Shown piece by piece: positions 1 through 13,558 of a stretch of 64,000 nt of DNA (position 1 is the first letter of the stretch; each line of letters begins with the position of its first letter). The notes under the pieces were generated by a model that saw only the letters and a list, made by a program, of their open reading frames with translations, was not told where the DNA came from and made no database searches. The stretch spans positions 62,001-126,000 of the forward strand of contig VWZL01003476.1 in NCBI GenBank assembly GCA_013396915.1, read 5' to 3'. The stretch comes from Stercorarius parasiticus (Eukaryota; Chordata; Aves; Charadriiformes; Stercorariidae). The position numbers were made by a program, and so were the translations under genes.

Positions 1-2312
1 TAAAATAATACCTACTAGTAAAACCCTCAAGTGTGAAAACCTCAAGTATTTAAGTAGAATGTGGTCTTCACTGATTCCTCCTCTGCTCAGGAGGAGCCTG
101 AAACTTCAGTTACTGTGCAGCCACACCATGTCCCTCTCACCACAGGGGAAATCCCACTGAATCCGACTGCATTGTCAGCACAGCAGGAAGCAGAAATCTC
201 ACAGGAAAGACTATTCCAGTGACGTCTCCAGGACAGTTTTGCAGATCAGAGACACTTTTGGACTAAAGCCAAGGCAGAGCTGGCCAGCACCTCCAAGAAG
301 GTGGCTAAGTAGAAAATCTCCCCCAAAATAGTAGAAAAAATAAAAGATAGACACTTTTTCTGAAGTTTCAGTTACTGATGAAAGCAATATGAAGTTTTCC
401 TCTCTCCCTAAAATGTTGTATTTCTTTTGGCACTGGAGAAGAAGAACCCCCTCTCCATCATACATGTGTATTTCCCCACTACTGAAGCGACAGAGTTAGC
501 AAAAACTGAAAAGGAAAAACAATTCTGCCACCAGAGTCATGATTTTTAACAAGTATTTTCAGTATTCACCATGAACAGGGAATATCAAAGCAACCAACTC
601 CACTTCATACAGTTGACACTTCTCCAGGAAACAACCATCAGTGCCACAAGGACATTTTCTGTCATGCTGGGGGGAGGAAGTGGGGCAGTGAGCTGTAGAC
701 AGTAGCTAAACGAACTCTATTCAAATGCTTTGCTGAACTGGTGTCTAAGCAAGGAAATGGTAAGGGAAGACTGGAGCCAGAGCATTTCCCATGAGACAGT
801 GAATCAAGACCTTCCTCTCTCCTGTGACTCAGTGTCACAGGAGGCAAATCGCAGATGACTTCTGGCTGTCTGAAGCTGCAGCCATGGCACTGCGAGCAGA
901 CTGGATCCTCCGGATGCGTGCACGGAGATGAAGCGGAAGCAGAACAGGAGACCTGCTGGGGAGGCCCCAAGTTGCAGCTGCTTCTCTTTCAAAGCCTGTC
1001 TAGCATCAGTCGTGCTGAGATGTCACAGGGGCAGCAGGCACCTCTGGCCTGTGCTTCATGCACAAAGACTAAAAGAGAATGAGAAAGAACAAATCAAAAG
1101 ACTTAGAGCAAAGGAAGAGTTAAGGGCTGGGAAGAGAAACATACTCTGGGTCACAAAGAACAACCAAAGCACACACAAAACATGCAATTACCGGCTGCAG
1201 AAAAGGCAGCAGGATCATCTCATTTCATGCAATGCACAGATCCCTTGAGAAAATGCAGCCTTTGTGCCACTCCATCCTGTTTCAGAGGCTTTCTTTCATG
1301 CCTGTGGCTCTCCTTAGCCTCATAACTCTGATTCTCTCCACATGCAGAGGAGGGACACTACAGAAGAGCAAAACAGCTCGTGTGCTTCTGAACAGCCTAC
1401 ATTCCCCTCTAGTCACTAAAACAGCCCAAACCAATGAGAAATGTTGGCTTCATGAAAGAAAACAAGAGGAGAAAAAGGAAGAGAGTTTCTAAAGCCAGGC
1501 AAATATTAGAAAGTAAAGTCATTGCTTTCGCATATAACACTAAGCCTCTGGTTCGGTGTGACCACAACAGAGCCCGCAAGGATTACTAACAGCTTCTGCA
1601 CGGGTTTCTTGCCCACACCCGTTCAGCAAAGGGTATCCACAGCTAAGAGAACATGTGCTGTCTTCTTGCTCACTTATTTGGAGCTCTTGTTTGGAAGCTT
1701 GAGCCCAGAACACCAAGAGCAGCTATTTCCAAATACTTCTTAGGTGGTTATTCACACACTTGCAATATTCCATGAGCATTTGTCATTGACAATTACCTTA
1801 GCAAGTACTGTTTGCAAAGCAGAGGTGAAGGAGTTGTGCAAAGACAAGCAGTTGACATCCCATCTTAAAACAGGCCCCACTGTTGTGTAGCACGGCTGAA
1901 GTGCACAGCCAGCCTCTTCCTAAAAGCTTTCAGGAACAGATACAACAAGCTCCCCAGGCAATCTACCCATTGCTTCCTAATCCTTAACTCCTTTAACACA
2001 GCCTTCCCCCTCCAAAGTTTCATGCTATATCAGCCATAACAGCCTACCTGAAAGCAAGGAGATGCAATGAAATGTCAGAAAAAAAAGAACACGTGTGCAA
2101 GGAAGCCCTGAAATTTCAATCCACCTCATGCAGTTAGCCTGAAGAACAGGAGGTGAAACCCTAGCTCTAGTGAGAACTGCAGGAGTCTGGCAACTAATTT
2201 AAGCACTCCCTCAGGTACTGTGCTGAGGAGGTGCTGCAACCTCAACCCCAGGATGGAGAGAGCACAAACTGGAATAAAAAATCCAGGCTGAAGCCCACCC
2301 TTCATCCATGAT
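1..2312. other. Intergenic sequence, no gene recognised
   Basis: Ordinary mid-GC vertebrate non-coding sequence. Open frames are at most about 105 codons, overlap on both strands and show no recognisable domain. I see no RNA gene or clear repeat before the short tandem array that begins at 2313. Confidence 0.6.
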
Positions 2313-2366
2313 GGAAAATAAACCCATGAAGGAAAATAAACCCATGAAGGAAAATAAACCCATGAA
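2313..2366. repeat. 18-bp tandem repeat, three perfect units
   Basis: The unit GGAAAATAAACCCATGAA occurs three times in a row (2313-2330, 2331-2348, 2349-2366), followed by the first three bases of a fourth. It lies just upstream of the truncated 5' end of a CR1 element. Identical units suggest a recent or actively homogenised minisatellite. An 18-bp period keeps frame, but the frames across it look like chance. Confidence 0.9.
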
Positions 2367-2377
2367 GGACTGTAAGA

Positions 2378-2657
2378 CCTTAATGGTCTGAAGCTGCGGC
2401 AAGGGAGGTTTAGATTAGATATTAGGAAGAATTACTTTACTGAAAGAGTGGTCAGGCACTGGAACAGCCTGCCCTGGGAGGTGGTTGAGTCACCATCCCT
2501 AGAGGTATTTAAGAAACGTGTAGATTTGGCACTTCAGGGCATGCTCCAGTGACAGAGATTGTAGGGTTTGGGGTTTTTTGTGTCTGTGTGTATGGTTGGA
2601 CTCGATGATCTCAAAGGTCCTTTCCAACCATGAAAATTCTATGACTCTATAATTCTA
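2378..2657 (+). mobile_element. CR1 LINE, 3'-end fragment
   Basis: The block matches the familiar 3' end of avian CR1. It has a segment reading like GTTTAGATTAGATATTAGGA, then ACTGGAACAGCCTGCC, then GGAGGTGGTTGAGTCACC, then the near-terminal TTGGACTCGATGATCTCAAA. It finishes in the short ATTCTATGACTCTATAATTCT-type tail that CR1 carries instead of poly(A). It is strongly 5'-truncated, as usual for CR1, and no coding frame survives. The 5' boundary is approximate. Confidence 0.93.
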
Positions 2658-5600
2658 AGTGAAGTCTTCATCAAGTTTCACTGCAGGGCCAGCTTCTGCG
2701 AGCAGCTCTCATAAACACACACTAAACACTCACTCCTTGTTTTCCTCTTTCACTTCAGGAGTCCCCCTCCAGCTGTGAGATACCCACCTGCTTGTGTGCT
2801 TTCACGCGGACAGTTTTAGCAGTGGCAAACGGTGCCGCATGGATTGTGCTGGAAAGCATGGTCTCTACTTCTTCACTCACCAGGGAGGACTGTGACAATT
2901 CTGCAAATTGCAGAAATTCAGGGATCCCAGAGACACACCTGTGAAGAGAAGAAGAGGCACCAGGAGCGAGTACACCAGAGTGACTGGTTTAATCTAACAG
3001 CTGTCAGAAGGGACAGTCTTGATTCCACTGTTACTCTGTACTCTGATGTTTCCGGCACTGGAGATGGTTCCATGAGCCAGTTCAGTTCACTGAACTGGCA
3101 GAAAACTAACAGGACAGAAAAACACTGCGGCAACAATAGTCTTATCCGTCTTCTCTGGCTGCATCCACTGAGTGCATGTGAGACTATGGCAACGATGTGC
3201 CAAAACCAACTATTTTGAGCTGAAGGAGCACTGGACATTTATTCTCTTGAGAAACTCACTTTGTGCACACTGAACTGTCTTTGCTGGGCCCCTGTGCCAC
3301 TAGCCCACCAAAAGGACATGGGACAGTCAATGATTCTCTGCAGCTTTTCCCAGCTTTCCCGTTAGCTATTTTAATATCTTTTGTGATTTAGAACAATCTC
3401 TTTCTATCTGTGCATGCCTAGCACAAGAGGATCCCATCTCTGATGGGAGGGTTTTGCACACCACAACAAACAGCAGCAGCAATAGCCCTGCCCTCCAATG
3501 AAAAGCCCCATCTCTACATAAAAGCAGTCACTCCTGCCTCACTGCTGGATGAAGACATTTTCTGCCTCCCACATGAGATAAGCAGCAGGATCTGCGCAAG
3601 TCACACTTCCTGCAAGGCAAAGCAGCAGCAGGTAAGGCCAGTGTACGCTCCTTACAAGGAAGTGTCTAACACTCCCTTGCTCATGCGCTGGGAACAATTG
3701 CAGCCACCCTAAAGGGTGAGGCAGCACAAGGAGATAACTGAGAAAACCAAGAAATACATGGATTCATTATGTTATTCAGGCTTGAGTTCCTAGAAAAGAT
3801 TTTTTTTTTCTGTTCTGCAGCAGCTTGAAACATCCTTCAGAAGACAGCAGTGTTTCTAATACCCTACAGCACCATTCACAGCACTTGGAGAGAATTGGCA
3901 AAGTCCTGTCTGCTTGCTTCTGCAAGGCACCTCTCGCACCACCACTGCTGCACTGCTGGTCCTATCCGACCATAAGAGAGCTGGGTAATCAGTTTGGTTT
4001 TACAGAAAACAGTAAATTCACAGAAAAACGTATGAAGCCATTCAAATCCCCAAATAACTCTGGCAGTAAAAAGTCTGAGGGTTACAAGCCTGCAACTCTT
4101 TTGAAGCAGCCATTTTAAGCTTAGCTTAATGTTTTTAGTTGATGATGTTACTTGGAGATAATATATTGCCAGTTGAATAAAGGCAAAATTTGGGGATAAA
4201 TCTCTTCTTCCTCATTTGCCACCCCTTAAGGGGAGGATTTCCGCCCTTTCTGCCTTTTTTTTCAGTTTGTCCCCCAAACTGCACACCTGTCCTCCCTGTC
4301 TCAGCCAGGGGGCTGAGGAAGCCAGGAAGTGGCTTTCACAGGGCTGGGCCAGCTCTAGTTTTTATCAGCTCTATGCCACCGGGGAAAGGAGTTATTAGCT
4401 GCCTTCTAACCTTACTGAGGAGGCGTCAAAGTCAACTTTCCCTGCTGAACCTGTCAGATCTTCTAGTAGTATGAACAGGCAAAGGTTTGTTCATCCTGTG
4501 GTTACACCAGCTCACACCACCCACAGCTGATGACTGTGATCACATTTACTGGTGCAGAGCAAGGCAGTTCGTTACAGGCCCATTCCAAGCAGATAGGAAG
4601 TAAGTCAGAAAACTTATCCGGAAGTCCTGTGCAGTAACTGGGTGCCCCGGGTATTTCTGTATCGAGGCGCCCCAGCATCGAGCAGCTCTGTAGCCTGACA
4701 GTAGCGACCCCAACCCAGTCACTCAGAACTTTATCTCCTCTGGGGGGAATGCTTGCAGGGGGGACTTTTCTAACAAGATTTGCACTTTTGCTGCAGCTTG
4801 GTGTGAAGAAGTTAGTGTCTTTGAGTTCTCTTCAAGTTCACCAAATCTGACTTAAATCTGCGTGTGGCAGCAATGATACAGGATGTATTTTTTCACAAAT
4901 CAGACTCAAAAGGACAGTGGGTAGGTGTTTCTACTGATGCACTTGCAAAGGCAAATGAAAGAAGTCATGGACAGCCATAGCAAGCAACAGTCCCCCTCCC
5001 AACAGTTGTCACAAAAACTTACACTAGGAGATAGAGTCACACCTCTTGGCTCCAAAACCAGTATTGATCCCTTAGGCCCTACTCTCCCCGATCTCTGTAG
5101 GAAAAGCCTTTCTGGCTAAAAACAAGGATACTGCTAAGTCTTCCTTACAATTTCATGTTAAAATGAGGAAGGCAGCCCAAGGTCCTTGTCACAGCTGAGT
5201 GTCACTGCAGTATTACTTCAGCCATGACAGTACAATTCCACTGACAGGCTGGCATAAAAGCTAAATAAGGAGGCTGAATCAAACCTGTGATGCTCCCAAA
5301 AGATATCCTGAAGCAGAAGTGCTCTACTCCTTTCTGTAGTTATTTTTAATCTAGGGTGGACTGTGTCATCCTGGAACTGAGTCAAATGAAAATGAGAGAT
5401 TTAAAGCACTTCACTCTCCCCCTGCTGCCCCTCTGCTCTGCGTCAGTCATCACTTCTTGGTTTGTAAACGCTTAGTGGGATTTGCACAGGGCCAGGCAAA
5501 TCGGGCTCCTCCATTTACTGCTATACAACAAATATATTCCGGTAACAGGCTGTACTCCTGCCAATGCCTTCTGTTTTCCAACTCATTTCATTTTCTTTAG

Positions 5601-8600
5601 TGACTTTCTTTCAGACGAGTCAACCAGAGCCTTGGGTCGACTCCATGTGGATTCTGCCTCTCAGCAGTGCCAGTTATTTCTTAGCAGAAATCCTGCTCAT
5701 GTAGGAAGCAGGTACAAAGTCTCTCCTCACCATGCCAGACCCAGTTTATTTGCTCCTGTTTCCGCTCCCTTTTCACCAGTCAGCCCACAAAGCACTGACT
5801 GCTGCTCTGCCCAGGGCTCTCCCTGGCTGCCTCCCCTGCCTTTCCTGCCAGGCTCTCCCAAGCCAATAGCCAAGGAAACCTGTCCACACCTATGCAGGCT
5901 GGGGCTGTGCCTTTGTTTTGGGCACTGACGTGTGCTTGGGGTGGAGGCCACCATTGTTTCAGCTCCCTGATTCCACAAAGGAGCGTTAATAATTTCTTAC
6001 AACTGCAGTAAATGAAGGGTGGCAGTTACACCCAACCTATAACATTATACGTCATCGTTTTTCCTGTTACCTGTCAAAAAGGGGGTTTCTTCCTTTTCTG
6101 TGGGAAGGTGGCTGAGGTTGCAATGTCACCTAGGCAGAAGCCACTAACTTTAACAGGATTTCTGTCAAACACATGGACCATATTGATGCAGAGACAGGGT
6201 CACCCTGCCCTGAGCCAGGCGTAAGAGCTCCTGCGACCGTCTGGATCAGAAATCAGAGCTGAGTCCCCTCTCTCAAGGGCCACTGCGTCTCTCCTCATAT
6301 GGAAGGGATGCAATGGATAACGCAGTTGCCATCTGTGGTGCTCAGAGCAGTCTGACAGCACCAACAGAAAAATACAACTGTGCTGTGGAAAGCAGATGCT
6401 TTTTCACAAAAATGAAGTGACTCTCATTTAGCCCATGAAAGGTATTTCTTGCAGAGAAGTTACACAAGAGCCAGTCTGGGATCCTCTAATTTGTCTCAAA
6501 AGGTACACAGCTCTTCAGATGCTCTCTGACTTGAAGAGTGTAATCACACACCAACCCTTGGCTTCTTCAAGCATCATATAAAGAATAGAAAACAGCAGGA
6601 AACATTCCCCCCCCCATCATCTTGTATAGCATGAAGGTTACGTACAAGAACTAAAACATTACAGCCAAAACCCTTATTTTGCAGAAGACAATCTCATTTT
6701 TCATATTCAGTGCAACATTAAACCCATCCTTCCAAAACTTGTCTGTGACAAGGCTGGTGAACTTAGAGTGAAATTATCTCCAACAGCAAGGTTTCACTGC
6801 TCCAGCAAAAAATGAGTAGTGGAAAACACAAACAAAATGACACAAGTGGTGAAAAGTAAAAGGAGGTGGTTTAGATACATATCATCTTGATATGCAGTGT
6901 TTCAGTAACCAGGGTGAGGAAACGGGTTTTCCTTTTATGCAAGGGTGGGACAGATCCTTGGCTGGACTAAATCAGTGCTGCCCTGCTGAAATCAATGCAT
7001 TCTTGCTGATTCACAGCAGCTGAGGGTCTGGCATGTGGTTTTCTCTTGACAGTATCACAGTAATTTAATTCTAAATTAAAATCATGTAGAGATGATGTTT
7101 TGATACAATATTGTTAAATACCAAATATACCAAAACTGAACTAAACTAAAATTAACCTAAAATTAGAGGGAGTAAAGGGAATGCCTCTCTATTATAATGT
7201 GGACTCAGAGGCTAGAAAGAATCACAGGACAATTTGATGAAATCCCTTGAAGCATTCTCACTGACTGACTAGTCTCTTCATTCTGGAACAAGGCCATCGG
7301 TGGTGTGAAGGTTTCAGGGTTTAACACATTTCCTCATGCTCACTAAGAGCTCGGTGTAAATCCTGAAGCTAAAAGCACCAAAGATGCAAAGAACAGCTAG
7401 ATGAACTGGCATGAAAGGTGACTAACGGTGATCCTCTCTCACTAGACCCCAAGAGCACAGGTGGCCAAGAGGGTCCTGCAGCCACACTGGTCTCTAAGCC
7501 GGTGAGTCCTGCACAGCACCCCACTGCCAACTAAGCTTCTGCAACCAACTGAGAGAAACTAAAGGATATTCTTCAGCTGCAGACATGGAAGCAGCACCCT
7601 GGGAACCCCTTGAGCATCACAGCGAACAGGCAGGGGAGAGGCACACCCCACTGCAACTGCTTGCGCAACTCTGCCTCATTTAGTCACACGATGGTGGACG
7701 GGAGCAGCACTATTGCAGCCACACACCAAGCAGTGAGTGATGGCCTTCACACAGAGCACCCCCAGGCACTCTCCTCCCATTTGACACTCTCCCTCCTCCT
7801 AGATCTGTCCTCCCCACTTATGGCAGTGACCTACTATCATCCTTGCCCTGTCTGGACAAACCCCAGTTCCCCCTGATCCCAAGTAACCAGGCCTCCGGCA
7901 AGTGCTCAGCCTCTCTGAGGATCAGCAAGGATGATGCTAATTCACTGCTCAAGTGGGTGGCAGTCTTTATTATGTTTCAGGCCTGAGAAATCTCACCAGT
8001 GCACCAAGAACCACAGGGCTCCTTCCTAATTACACAGCAGAGCACCGCATGATTCATGTCAGCAGCTCCTCAGCCCCCTCACCTCAATCCTTGCTGGTGT
8101 GACACAACAAATCCGAGTGGAAGTGATTAGCAGGTTGCAACCGCAGCCGCCTGCTCCCCAGCACTATTAACAAATAAGGCGCCATGAATGAGCCGTCGGA
8201 CGGCAGGCAGAGGCCTGTTGAATCATGCTGTTCTGCATTGCAACATCGGAAGTTGCACTTTAAAACTGATCGCCTGGGTTGCTCTCCGATTTCCCAATGA
8301 AGGCTGGAGGAGGATGGAGAACCCAGGCTGAGAACATTATATATGCATTTTTGAATTCCCAGGAGAGGTTCGAAAATTAGAACTATCTCTGGGGCCTTTT
8401 GTTTTTGGTTTTCCCTTCCCTCCTCTCTTCCCTTTTGGTCTGATTAACTTTGGTGACTGGCTTGCATAACTTTATCAGGTTGGGCCTGATGAATCATTCA
8501 TCTTCAGCAAGCAACAGTGAGAGACTGCAGGCCAGGCAGGGCCTGTGTTTCAGTAACCAAAAACAGCAAAAAAAACCCAACACAAAAACACCCCACCAAG

Positions 8601-11600
8601 AGAGAGGGAAGTGGGGCAGGGAAAAAGAGACAGTGGGCCAACAGCACTCGTGGACAGCTTTCTGATGTCTGGTCTCAGACAACTAGCAGCACATTCATTT
8701 GTAAGACTGCCAGACCTCCTAGGAAACCTAAAAGGCTGCTGTTATTTATAAAGCTATTCTGCGTGCAAGACTAGCTCATTATATTTATAGGTACCTGTCC
8801 CATTCACCCACTTCAGGACCCTTGTTCTCATAAATCTATGAGGCTCACAGGATCTGCCTTCAAACACTAAGATACCCCCCCTTTCTGAGCAGGGCCATTT
8901 GGAAGCGTCTATCACCACCACAGGGCACAGCAGCACATACACATAAATATATACCTGAAAGCCCCACATTTCTGTCAATGCACAGGAAACCAGATTCAAG
9001 AACTTGTCTTCCATGTGGAGAGCACCAGATTTTGCATTTCATTTGTAAAAAGCTCCCAGTAAATCTTAGCCACAAAGGTTTGATTTAAAGATGGTTTAAA
9101 ACTGTCAGCTGGCTTCAGGAGAGAAGATAGACAAGTCAGTCCAATCGATTCTGGCAGTCCGGACTCACAGCCCCCCCTTAAGAAGGAAAAACAAAATAAA
9201 ATCAACCCTCCTAGGTTTTATGCCTGAACTTCAAACAACCTGCGCACAAATCCAAATCAGAGCTCGGCTGGTCAAACATGAAGAGCTTTGCAAACACAAC
9301 CCTTCAGTGAAGCTGGGGACGTGGGCAAGCAAAGGCAGCTCCCTACAAATTGCACTGAGGACAGGAAAGGCAAGAGCTTTGGCCTTTCCAGTTTGTGGGT
9401 GTTCACACACAAACATAAGCGAGCTTTTCTATTCTGGAGGTGAAAGACTTATTTCTTCACAAAAAAAAGTAAAAATGGTAGATACAGATCTTGCCTCCTA
9501 CAGATAAAACAGGCAAGATTTCACTCTTGAGCCCAGCTGGGCTAACTCCTGTCAACCAGAAGCCTTGCCCAAATGTAGATACAGGAATTGAGGCAAACTG
9601 CTGCTTCCAGTTGTCCATATGTTAGCAAACTTTCAAGCGGAACCATGCTCTACCAGTCCCAATCCCAGATTTCTTAGGTACTTCAATTTGCACCGTGATT
9701 TTGGGCACTGGTTACCAATTACTAAATCAGAACCAAAACCTCATGCAGTTGTCCAGGCCTGGCTCCCTTGAGCAGTCACACAATCATGGTGAGAAGCATT
9801 TTGGCTCACTGCAAGTTGCAACAGTGGGCAGGTCTTGAGAGAAGTCTCAAAGAGCCCCCTCAGAGGTAGAAGCTTTCACAATCCAAGGGCAGATATTATT
9901 TTTCCTGCTCAATCTCTTGGAAGGATTCCCTCTCTCAGTCATGAATTAAAAGTCATCCAGAGAAAAATATTTGCCATTTTTCAATGTATTTCAGGGACTG
10001 AATGTTTAACCATTTGATGTGGCATAAATTCAAACCCTTTAAAAAAAAAAACAAAGGAAAAAGAAAGGGGCTTCCAGAGCTTAGAGCATACCCAACCCTG
10101 CATGTCTACCCAAGAAGAGCCAACAGTCCAAAGCTGAGAGGGAAAGAGGCTGAAGATCTGTGGGGATGGCTCTGGAGGTAAGAGCTTTCACATCTTAACT
10201 CGAGTGTCTCATCCCAGGCTGTACTACAGTGAGCAGTTGTCCCTGTATACAAGAGGTAGCCACAAAAAGTTTAACCAAAATTTACATTCCTCTACTAAAA
10301 GTCATCATCTACACAATGCAGCATTTACTAACAAATAATCATCTCAAAAGATTCCCAACCAGTTCTACTAGGAACCTAAACAATGCAGCTTTGGGTTAAG
10401 GGTGTGAGAGAGATGAACCAAAGCTGACTCAAGCTGCTTCCAGTGGCTAAGCTGAGTGAAATGCAATAAATACAGAGCAAACCTGATTTTTCCGTTGCTA
10501 TTGCACACAATACTTGCAAGCAATTACACTGGCTGCAGCAGTTTAACATGGAGGAGAATAGTCAAGATACTTCATGCATTATTTACGTATCTAGTTACAA
10601 AAGTTCGGGCCATAAACTGAAAAGGAAGATGGATTTTTAGAATAATTATGTGCCTTAAGATGTCCATCGCAGGCACAAATGGGAAATAGATAAATACATT
10701 TAGGCTCTTTTCTCTATGGTCTTCCATCTCACACAGTCATTTGCTGCTATGTTAGGATTAACAGCAGCTCACAGCTCCCTCCTGTATGATGCATCATAGA
10801 TTTTACTTGATCACTTATGCCTTATGCCATAACCATGGATGAATTATGGCAGGTTTTTAAAAACCCTCCAGTCTGACTGTAAAGCAGTGATGAATTCATG
10901 TTCTCTGGTAGGTTACAGCCACAATCAGTTGACCTCAGAGGAATGAAATGCCAACATGTGTCCTAGCAGAATGGAAATGCAACAGTCCCTCTGGGAAAGG
11001 ATGAAGAAAAATCCATGCAGAGGTTATTTTGTTAACCTAACCTGACCATCTCTCGGGTGCCTTAGAGGATACCTGAGTGCTTATCTAGCAAAAGACAGGG
11101 TCATGCTGTAGGGCTCAGCTGACTGGTAACAAGATGGCTACTGTGCACTCACAGTCCAGAACTCAGATTTAGTTGAGGTAAATAGCGGCCTACAGCCACC
11201 ATTACCTGAAGGCTGATCAGTGACCCGACAGCCACAGTTCAGCTCCTAGAAGACAGCCATACCTTCCCCATCTCAGCAGCAAATCATGCCTGGAAGGTAA
11301 GCAGCCCCCTCCGTCTAAGAGGTACTTCCCTTCAATATGAACATACAGGATCTACACTGATGCTATGTGTGGGTAGCTTCACTGGGCCTGTACTTAGGGG
11401 ACACAGGACCCTTACGATGCCTGACCTCTAGGTATTCCCCTGACCTCCTGCTCACATGCTTTAGGGAGCTGGAGACCAGGCTACAACAAAAAACAGACAT
11501 CTAGCGTCTCTGTAGGTCACCTCCCCATCTCCAGATCTTCTCTGGTGCCCCCAAAGGTCAACTCCCTGTCTTCAAAGCACGCACAGATTTTTCCAAGAAT

Positions 11601-12968
11601 CCTTTCTTCTTGGAGGGAATCCAAGGGAAAACCTTCTCTCCCCTTACCCCCATCCTTGAAGCGGTGCTAAACAGTCTGGAGTCTGTTAATATGGATGTAT
11701 CAGGGCTCGCTTTGCAGGACTTTTAACATCATCACCAGGGCACCTTATTTTTGTGTGGGGAAGAGAGAGGAAAGAGACAGACCTTGAAAGAGGAGGAGGC
11801 TCAGATACCACCTTCTCTCTCTCCCTGTGGCATCTATCCATAAGTACCTCTGTCAGGGTCACAGCAACTGAGCTGAGCAATAGATGGTAGAGTCAGTTGC
11901 TCTCCAAGCCATTTTGGGAACGTCCCACGGAGTCTGAAAGCAGCATTTACAATGCTGTTTTGCAACTGGGAGAAGAATCACAGTATGATCCAGTAATCAA
12001 GGAAAGCAGTCAGATTCATAGAATATTTTTTAACCCATAATAAATAATAGTTTCCTAAACTTTATTGCGGTCACAAAGTCAGAACAAAATTTGATAAAAA
12101 AATACAATTATTGTGCACAGAAAATTTTGAAAAATGTCACTAAATCCTCAGGGGGAAAAACAATGAGTGCCTTTTTAATGAAAACCAAGCTTATGGATTG
12201 TTGGTTTCTGAAAGCAGCCTGGTAAATGTTTTTGTTTTCCAATAAGCAAAATAAATACTGGAACAGACCCATGGTCCTTTCCTTTCCACTGCTCCAAACC
12301 TCCCCATTTTTCAAAGTGGAATAAAGGATGCTTGTCCTCTGATTTCAAAACCAGTAACTGGTTCCCCACTGTACAGTGAGCCAGGGGTGGGTAGGGCAGT
12401 GGAGGAAGGCCAGGAGACCCTGATGTACACTGGGGATTGCAACGAACGGACAACAAGAAGCAGAACCTGCTCCTGACAAACTAGATTGGGAAAGTGCCTG
12501 GAGATGGAGCTTATCATGCCACAACTTGAACCTCCCCAAGCAATTCACACACCCATGTCTCTCCATGAAAGCAATGAGATGGGGGAAGGAAGCACAGTTA
12601 GGGTTTGGCGCTGCTCAAGCCCTATGCAATTACAGGCAAGAGTAAACATCTTATTCAAGGATGAGCAATTGTCCCTCAAGGGAAAACCCTGGGGCTTCTA
12701 GCCCTCCCAAGAAGGTCACAAATGGGTACAGGAAACAAGAGGAGACTTGCACAAAGGGAAGGAGCTAAACCTCACTGCCCACGAGTGAGGAACTGAGCAG
12801 ACAGGTCCATGTGCTCCAGCACTGGGCACAGATTTCAGAACAAACGCATGGGAAGCTGTGGCATCGCTGAACCTTTTGTTTCTGAAGCTCCAAGAGCGTT
12901 ATGTAGTCTCTCCCAATAGAGCAATTGCAATAAAATCTCCAGCTTGGCAGGAGCACCTAATTTAGTGT
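2658..12968. other. Intergenic sequence, no gene recognised
   Basis: About 10 kb without a supportable gene. Open frames are short (128 codons at most) and unrelated to any family I recognise. A block near 8.09-8.35 kb looks less random (see findings). A C run near 6607 and scattered A-rich stretches (for example 10040-10060) are the only other simple sequences noted. Confidence 0.55.
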
Positions 12969-13112
12969 CTTTCCTTTGTGGCAGGAAGAGGGGGCATTGT
13001 GAAGTTGGCAGCAGAGCTGTTCCTTATGGAGACAGGGTATCCTGAAATTGTATCCAGACTCTGGTCAAACCACCTTTAACACACCTACATGCCCACCACA
13101 TGAGCTTCAACA
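12969..13112. repeat. Local duplication, copy 1
   Basis: This segment of about 140 bp is repeated in the same orientation at 13416-13558. Shared landmarks in the same order are GTGAAGTTGGCAGCAGAGCT, ATCCTGAAA, ACTCTGGTCAA, TTAACACACCTACATGCCCA and AGCTTCAACA. The copies differ by scattered substitutions and small indels. It is not a CR1 tail or other repeat I recognise. Confidence 0.85.
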
Positions 13113-13415
13113 TCTCCAAACCAATCCATGGCTTGAAAGAATAGTCTTTAAATTCATTTTTCACCTTCAGTGGCATCTGCTTAGTACAGCTAAGTGTACA
13201 GCCTTTCCAGATGCCATTTTCCATTCATTAAGGCCCAACAAAGGCATGAGCTGTATCCAAGAAATTCATACTGTAAAGACTTACTTACTGGTAGCTATTG
13301 AGAGCGCTTCTGCAGAGCTGTGGGGACTCTTGGGAGACAAGCATATGCACTGCTCTGTAGTCACATCCCTGTCACTGTCCCATGTGACTGGGTGACTCTC
13401 GGCAGGCTCAGAATT

Positions 13416-13558
13416 CTTTCCTCTGTGGAGGAAGAGGGGGTACCGTGAAGTTGGCAGCAGAGCTGTTCCTCAAAGATGCAGGTGATCCTGAAAAAACACC
13501 CAAACTCTGGTCAATCCTCCCTTAACACACCTACATGCCCATCACACAAGCTTCAACA
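13416..13558. repeat. Local duplication, copy 2
   Basis: Second copy of the 12969-13112 segment, offset by about 447 bp. The 303 bp between the copies is not duplicated. Divergence is visible by eye, for example in the stretch between the GCAGAGCTGTTCC and ATCCTGAAA landmarks. This is an old local duplication rather than an assembly echo. Confidence 0.85.
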
